DNA of 64,000 bases from Galbula dea (Eukaryota > Chordata > Aves > Piciformes > Galbulidae): the NCBI GenBank assembly GCA_013399015.1, contig VWZX01009005.1, positions 1-64,000 of the forward strand. Reading direction: 5' to 3'. Every line of letters starts with the position of its first letter. Positions within the stretch are counted from its first letter, which is position 1. A program made the position numbers and the translations under genes. Below, in pieces: positions 60,197 through 64,000 of the stretch. Under the pieces are notes generated by a model, which saw nothing but the letters and a program-made list of their open reading frames with translations, was not told the origin of the DNA and did no database searches.

Positions 60197-61648
60197 GTCA
60201 TCCCCTTTGTTAAGGATCAGCTATCCTTGAGTCTGAACACCTCTCAAGGGAAGCTCATTATACAGGCATACTACAAAGATTTCCTCATTAATAAAGTTGT
60301 TTTGCTGGTCTTGGCTAAATTTCAGTTTAACCTGCATCTAGGAGAAAGGACAAGGAACATTGTAACCAATGTCATAACAGTCACAATAACAAACCACCTT
60401 CCTCTTCGTCTTCCCCTGCTTAAAAATAGAAAGACCCCACTAGATTGCTTCAGACAGCTGCCTGGGTCACTGCTAAGCTTAACAGTATGTAACAAATATC
60501 AATACTGATAACAAATAATATAGCTGAAAGCTATTTGCAATACTTATAAAAATACCACTTTTAAGTCAAAGCAGGTATGGTTGTGACATTTGAAGAAGGG
60601 CCAGAGTGAAGCTCAGAGTTGGGAATCTCCCTTTATGCACATCCCACGAGCAAACACTTCTGAGGTACTGGTCCCAAGTGCAAAGTACTTGCTGAACCAA
60701 GACCTGAGCAATCCAACTGCACAAGGCAGCTAGTGCTAATGATACATCAGGAGCTCCAAATGCCCTTACTTGTGTGTCCTTTCCAAACAGTCAGTCTGTG
60801 GGATGGACCAAACTGACACTGAAACTATTGGATCAACAACTGCTCGCAGGTCACTGATGGTACCTCCATAACTCAATGCTGTTGATGATGTCTTCCTACC
60901 ACCACCTCAGAATCTTTGCCACTCCTCACCTCTGCCATTTCATGTCCCAATCACTTTTACAACTCATCACACAGGCCTTTGCTCTGTCTCTACTTATTGC
61001 TCATCAGGTCTCCACTACTAGTTCCAAAAGGAATACTATTAATTCAGAATACATTTTTAACTTTCCTTAGTGATCATTGCTGAGGGGAACTCAAGCCAAC
61101 AATGAAATCTTTCTTAAATCTTGTTCATATTTTGCTACTCATGCAACAGGATTTGGGAAAGATTTCTGGCATTTGTTTTAATAGCAATTTTAACACCCCC
61201 AACAATAACAAGATAGAACACTCATGTTTACAGGATAGGAAAGCTGGATATGCTGTTATACTGACATCACAGACAGAAAAGGAGGTAAGATCTTTGTTTA
61301 AGTTTTGCAATGGACTACAAAATGGGTAGCAGTATATATTAAGCTCATTAAGTCAGATGCTCTTTATGGGCAGAAAAGCCTTGCAGAGCATGTTACCAGT
61401 AGTGTTGCAGGCAGTATGAGGGCAAGAAGTCTGCATGCCTTCTTTCCTAGGTGTTGTAAGAATAGGATCCACTTGGTACATCCTTACTTCTCTGTATTTG
61501 GAATTTTTTTAGTTTGATAATAAGCATGTAAATTAATAATTTGTAAGTCTATTACATTTCAGAACAAAGACAAATGTACTAACAACTTTTACAACAAACA
61601 GCATCCATTAGCCCATAAACTAGAGGATGCATTTTGAGAAAATGCAGC

Positions 61649-61882
61649 TTTATTGAAATGAATGTATTAACAGCACCCACGGTTCCATTATCTCAAGAGT
61701 CTTAAAACATCCTTTTTAGCTCTCCTTAGGAAAGGGTGGGGGGGAGAAAAGAGAAGCCAGCCCCAAAAGCTTAAGGACTCCCGAAGCTCCTAGTCCTGAG
61801 CAGGATTTTGCTGCCCTCATGCGGCAGCATGGCCCCTCTAATCTTCGACTTATTCACAGAATGAAAGAGGGCCTAAAGAATC
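61649..61882 (-). other. Candidate cryptic terminal exon
   Basis: Minus strand: a strong acceptor-like TTTCCTGTATTTGTAG ends at 61883, and AATAAA follows at 61654-61649. All three frames meet a stop within about 35 nt of the acceptor. CpG sites are retained between. It could be an intronic polyadenylation exon, an LTR fragment or chance. Confidence 0.2.
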
Positions 61883-63579
61883 CTACAAATACAGGAAAGG
61901 ATTTTAACTGGCCAAGCTAACATAAGGGTTTCCTCCTGCCCCTAGCAAGCCAGCAGGAAAATGCTACTGAGTCCGTAAATAGTACTTTTGGGAAAAATCA
62001 ATGGCTTCATTATAACTGAAACATGACCATTTTCAGCATGCACATGCACTCACCATGCTAACTGATGTGTTCAGGCAACACTACACTCAGCTGACCAGTT
62101 CATCTGAAATCACTGGTTCTCACAAATAACTACATAATATCTGTTCCATCCATTTCAAAATGTGCTCAGCTGCAAAACTGCACAACCTGCCAAGCAGCTT
62201 GAAGAAAACAGGAAGAGTCAGCAACCCATTACTAGATCAGTGGGTGATCTTTGTTATTTGGGTCACCTTGCTGAGAAATATAAAGATGTGTGAGTGAGAC
62301 AGTATTTTGTCATTCTAAAATGGAATTTTGAAACACTCAAAAAACAAAAAGAAAATCTACTTACAAGTCTACTTTTTCCTGTGAGGAATAAACCTCAAAG
62401 ATTCAGGGAGTTTTCCTGCAGTGAGCATACTGAAGTATTAATGGATTTATACAGCAGACATACAGTACCTCTAAGGCATTCAGATAGAGACTTTCATATA
62501 GTAATAAGTAGCCCTTAGCTTTTTTTCCTACTTAAGAAAAAAACACCAAACCTCCACAAAACCCATTCTTCCTTGGAGCTAAACATATCTCAGTTTTTCA
62601 GCAACATGGGGAGCATTCCTGGGTTGGTATGGACATATCCACATCAGGATTGTGTGTATGGACCACCCTCTGCATTTTTTAAGCATAGTTTATCATAGCA
62701 AACATGTCTGTGTATGCATCAAAGAAAGCTCTGAACAGAAAAAATTCCAAGGATGCAGAGAGAAGTGCTCAAACACCCATCAATACTATTGTATATCTTG
62801 CATGGCCCTGGTCTGGCATGCTCTTTAGGGGTGTTTAATGATGTGTTCTCATCTCAGGTCTGAATACCCATGAACACATCACAGACAGACTGCAATATAC
62901 TTGAGAAAAACAGCATGGGAAAAACCCAAAACATTTTTGGAAATAAATGCAGTCCTTCTTGAAATTAAATCTGTTCACTTCAGGTAGCAAAATGCTGTGC
63001 TGAAATAAAAATCATGGTGGTAGATCATCCGTAAATCTTATGGAGGAAATCTTCTGAGCTTCCCGGTGCTATCATGCCTCTGAGCTGTTTCAGGCAGTAC
63101 CATGGAAGTTTTGGATAATTTACCCCTGCTAGAGAATATGTGCAAAAATATTTGAAGGAGCAAAACAAAGACCAAATAACTTGAATGCATAATTGTTAGA
63201 GCATTTCAGATTATCATGTGAATATAACCGCTTTACACATAACGGTATAATATTTTGATATTGGATATTGTGTCCAAGGTTTCTCCAAATACTATTGCTT
63301 TCATTAGTATGAACACCATTTTATACATAGTAAAAATTTAGAATACATTTTTGGTAGGACCAAAATGCCACAGAATCTATCAAAATAGTGAAGCATGTTC
63401 CATGAGTGCCCTCAAGTTTATAGGAAGCTTACTTCCTCCATCTTTTGCAACATAAACGAAGGAAGCAGACACAGGCCGTGCATTCAGGCAGTGTATTTTA
63501 GTACTTGATACTTGAGAAAAGGAACTGCAACAATTTACATTAGTTGAACAGAGGTGGGGTTTTTTTGTTTTATTTTTCC

Positions 63580-63672
63580 CCTAGATTCTCTCTCCCAACC
63601 CACTGGGTGGGGGGAGTGAGCAAGCAGCTGCATGGAGCCTAGCTGCCGACTGGGTTAAGCTGCAACACCTAA
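63580..63672. mobile_element. Possible avian LTR remnant
   Basis: GGGGGGAGTGAGCAAGCAGC followed by TGCATGGAGCCTAGCTGCCG and GGGTTAAGC resembles a widespread avian interspersed repeat I remember, with GGTTAAACCACGACA-like text. The family cannot be named from sequence alone. Confidence 0.35.
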
Positions 63673-64000
63673 GTAACATGATAGCTCACCTTTATCTTTC
63701 TGACTGTTTATCAAAACTGACTCAGTTCTTTAATGAGGAGATACATTCACAGCAATTAAAGACATTCCTGGGAAATGCCTGCTTTCTGTCACAGAGTGGC
63801 AGACAGAAAAGGTGTGTCAGAGTGACACCTTATTGTAAGACATTTCTTAACTCCTACCTGTTTCTCCTGACCCCAGAAAGCAGCTGTACACCTCTAACAG
63901 TGCTTTAATGCATACATTCTTTCAGTACATTTTTTTAGGGATGTGTTTTTGTTAATGACTGTAGGTTTTACTTTCTATTGCCAATCTAATGGGAAGAATT

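Larger units (their letters stand above)
56848..64000 (-). other. Upstream intronic sequence of PCNX2
   Basis: No confident exon was found here. It contains the weak candidate exon at 60153-60196, an acceptor-plus-polyadenylation-signal combination (61649-61882) and a possible LTR remnant near 63580-63672. The N-terminal exons of PCNX2 should lie further upstream, beyond 64000. Confidence 0.6.

Noticed and set aside
1..64000. Paralog PCNX1 instead of PCNX2
   Set aside because: Recalled PCNX1 sequence differs strongly in this region (for example FYRLWMFPKKW and ITWGSAFHAFAQPF), whereas the window reads FYRFIICPGKW and IAWGSSFHVFAQLF, as in PCNX2. A protein alignment would settle it.
1..64000. 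CRISPR arrays, tRNA or rRNA genes, bacterial-type operons
   Set aside because: No regularly spaced repeats, cloverleaf sequences or rRNA segments were seen, and the sequence is vertebrate intronic DNA.

Overview
The window is vertebrate nuclear DNA and almost certainly avian. The evidence is: AT-rich, intron-dominated sequence; many CR1 retrotransposon fragments, including the bird-type CR1 3' end with its repeated ATTCTATG tail; a solo endogenous-retrovirus LTR; and split coding exons with GT-AG borders. No bacterial-style genes are present. The long open frames on either strand are almost all chance or CR1 remnants.

The only host gene I can support runs on the minus strand: an internal part of a pecanex family gene, best matched to PCNX2 (pecanex homolog 2). 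Fourteen consecutive coding exons can be read from about 56847 down to 2732. Their phases agree at every junction, and together they encode about 573 residues of the multi-pass membrane core. This spans from the Ser/Thr-rich stretch ahead of the first membrane segments to the conserved APWQIAWG/FAIP region. The long N-terminal portion lies beyond 64000, and the large C-terminal pecanex domain lies before position 1. A weak 44-nt candidate upstream exon sits at 60153-60196.

Layout by coordinate: 1-2731 is the start of the intron after the last exon, which carries a U12-type AT-AC donor. 2732-2840 is an exon. 2841-13814 is an 11-kb intron with CR1 pieces and an inverted CR1 pair. 13815-24204 holds four exons, a CR1 and a solo LTR. 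24205-41292 holds large introns around two exons (30068-30164, 32372-32481). 41293-47411 holds three exons and a composite CR1. 47412-56847 holds four exons, including a 33-nt microexon, plus two CR1s. 56848-64000 is intron or upstream sequence.

The most notable points are the splice-site features: an exact U12 ATATCCTTT donor, a GC-AG intron, a 33-nt microexon beside a 97-nt intron, a 15-nt G/C homopolymer just inside one intron, and a weak donor next to a frame-shifting competitor. The other notable point is a solo LTR carrying a perfect 16+16 bp palindrome. I found no clearly new biological system.
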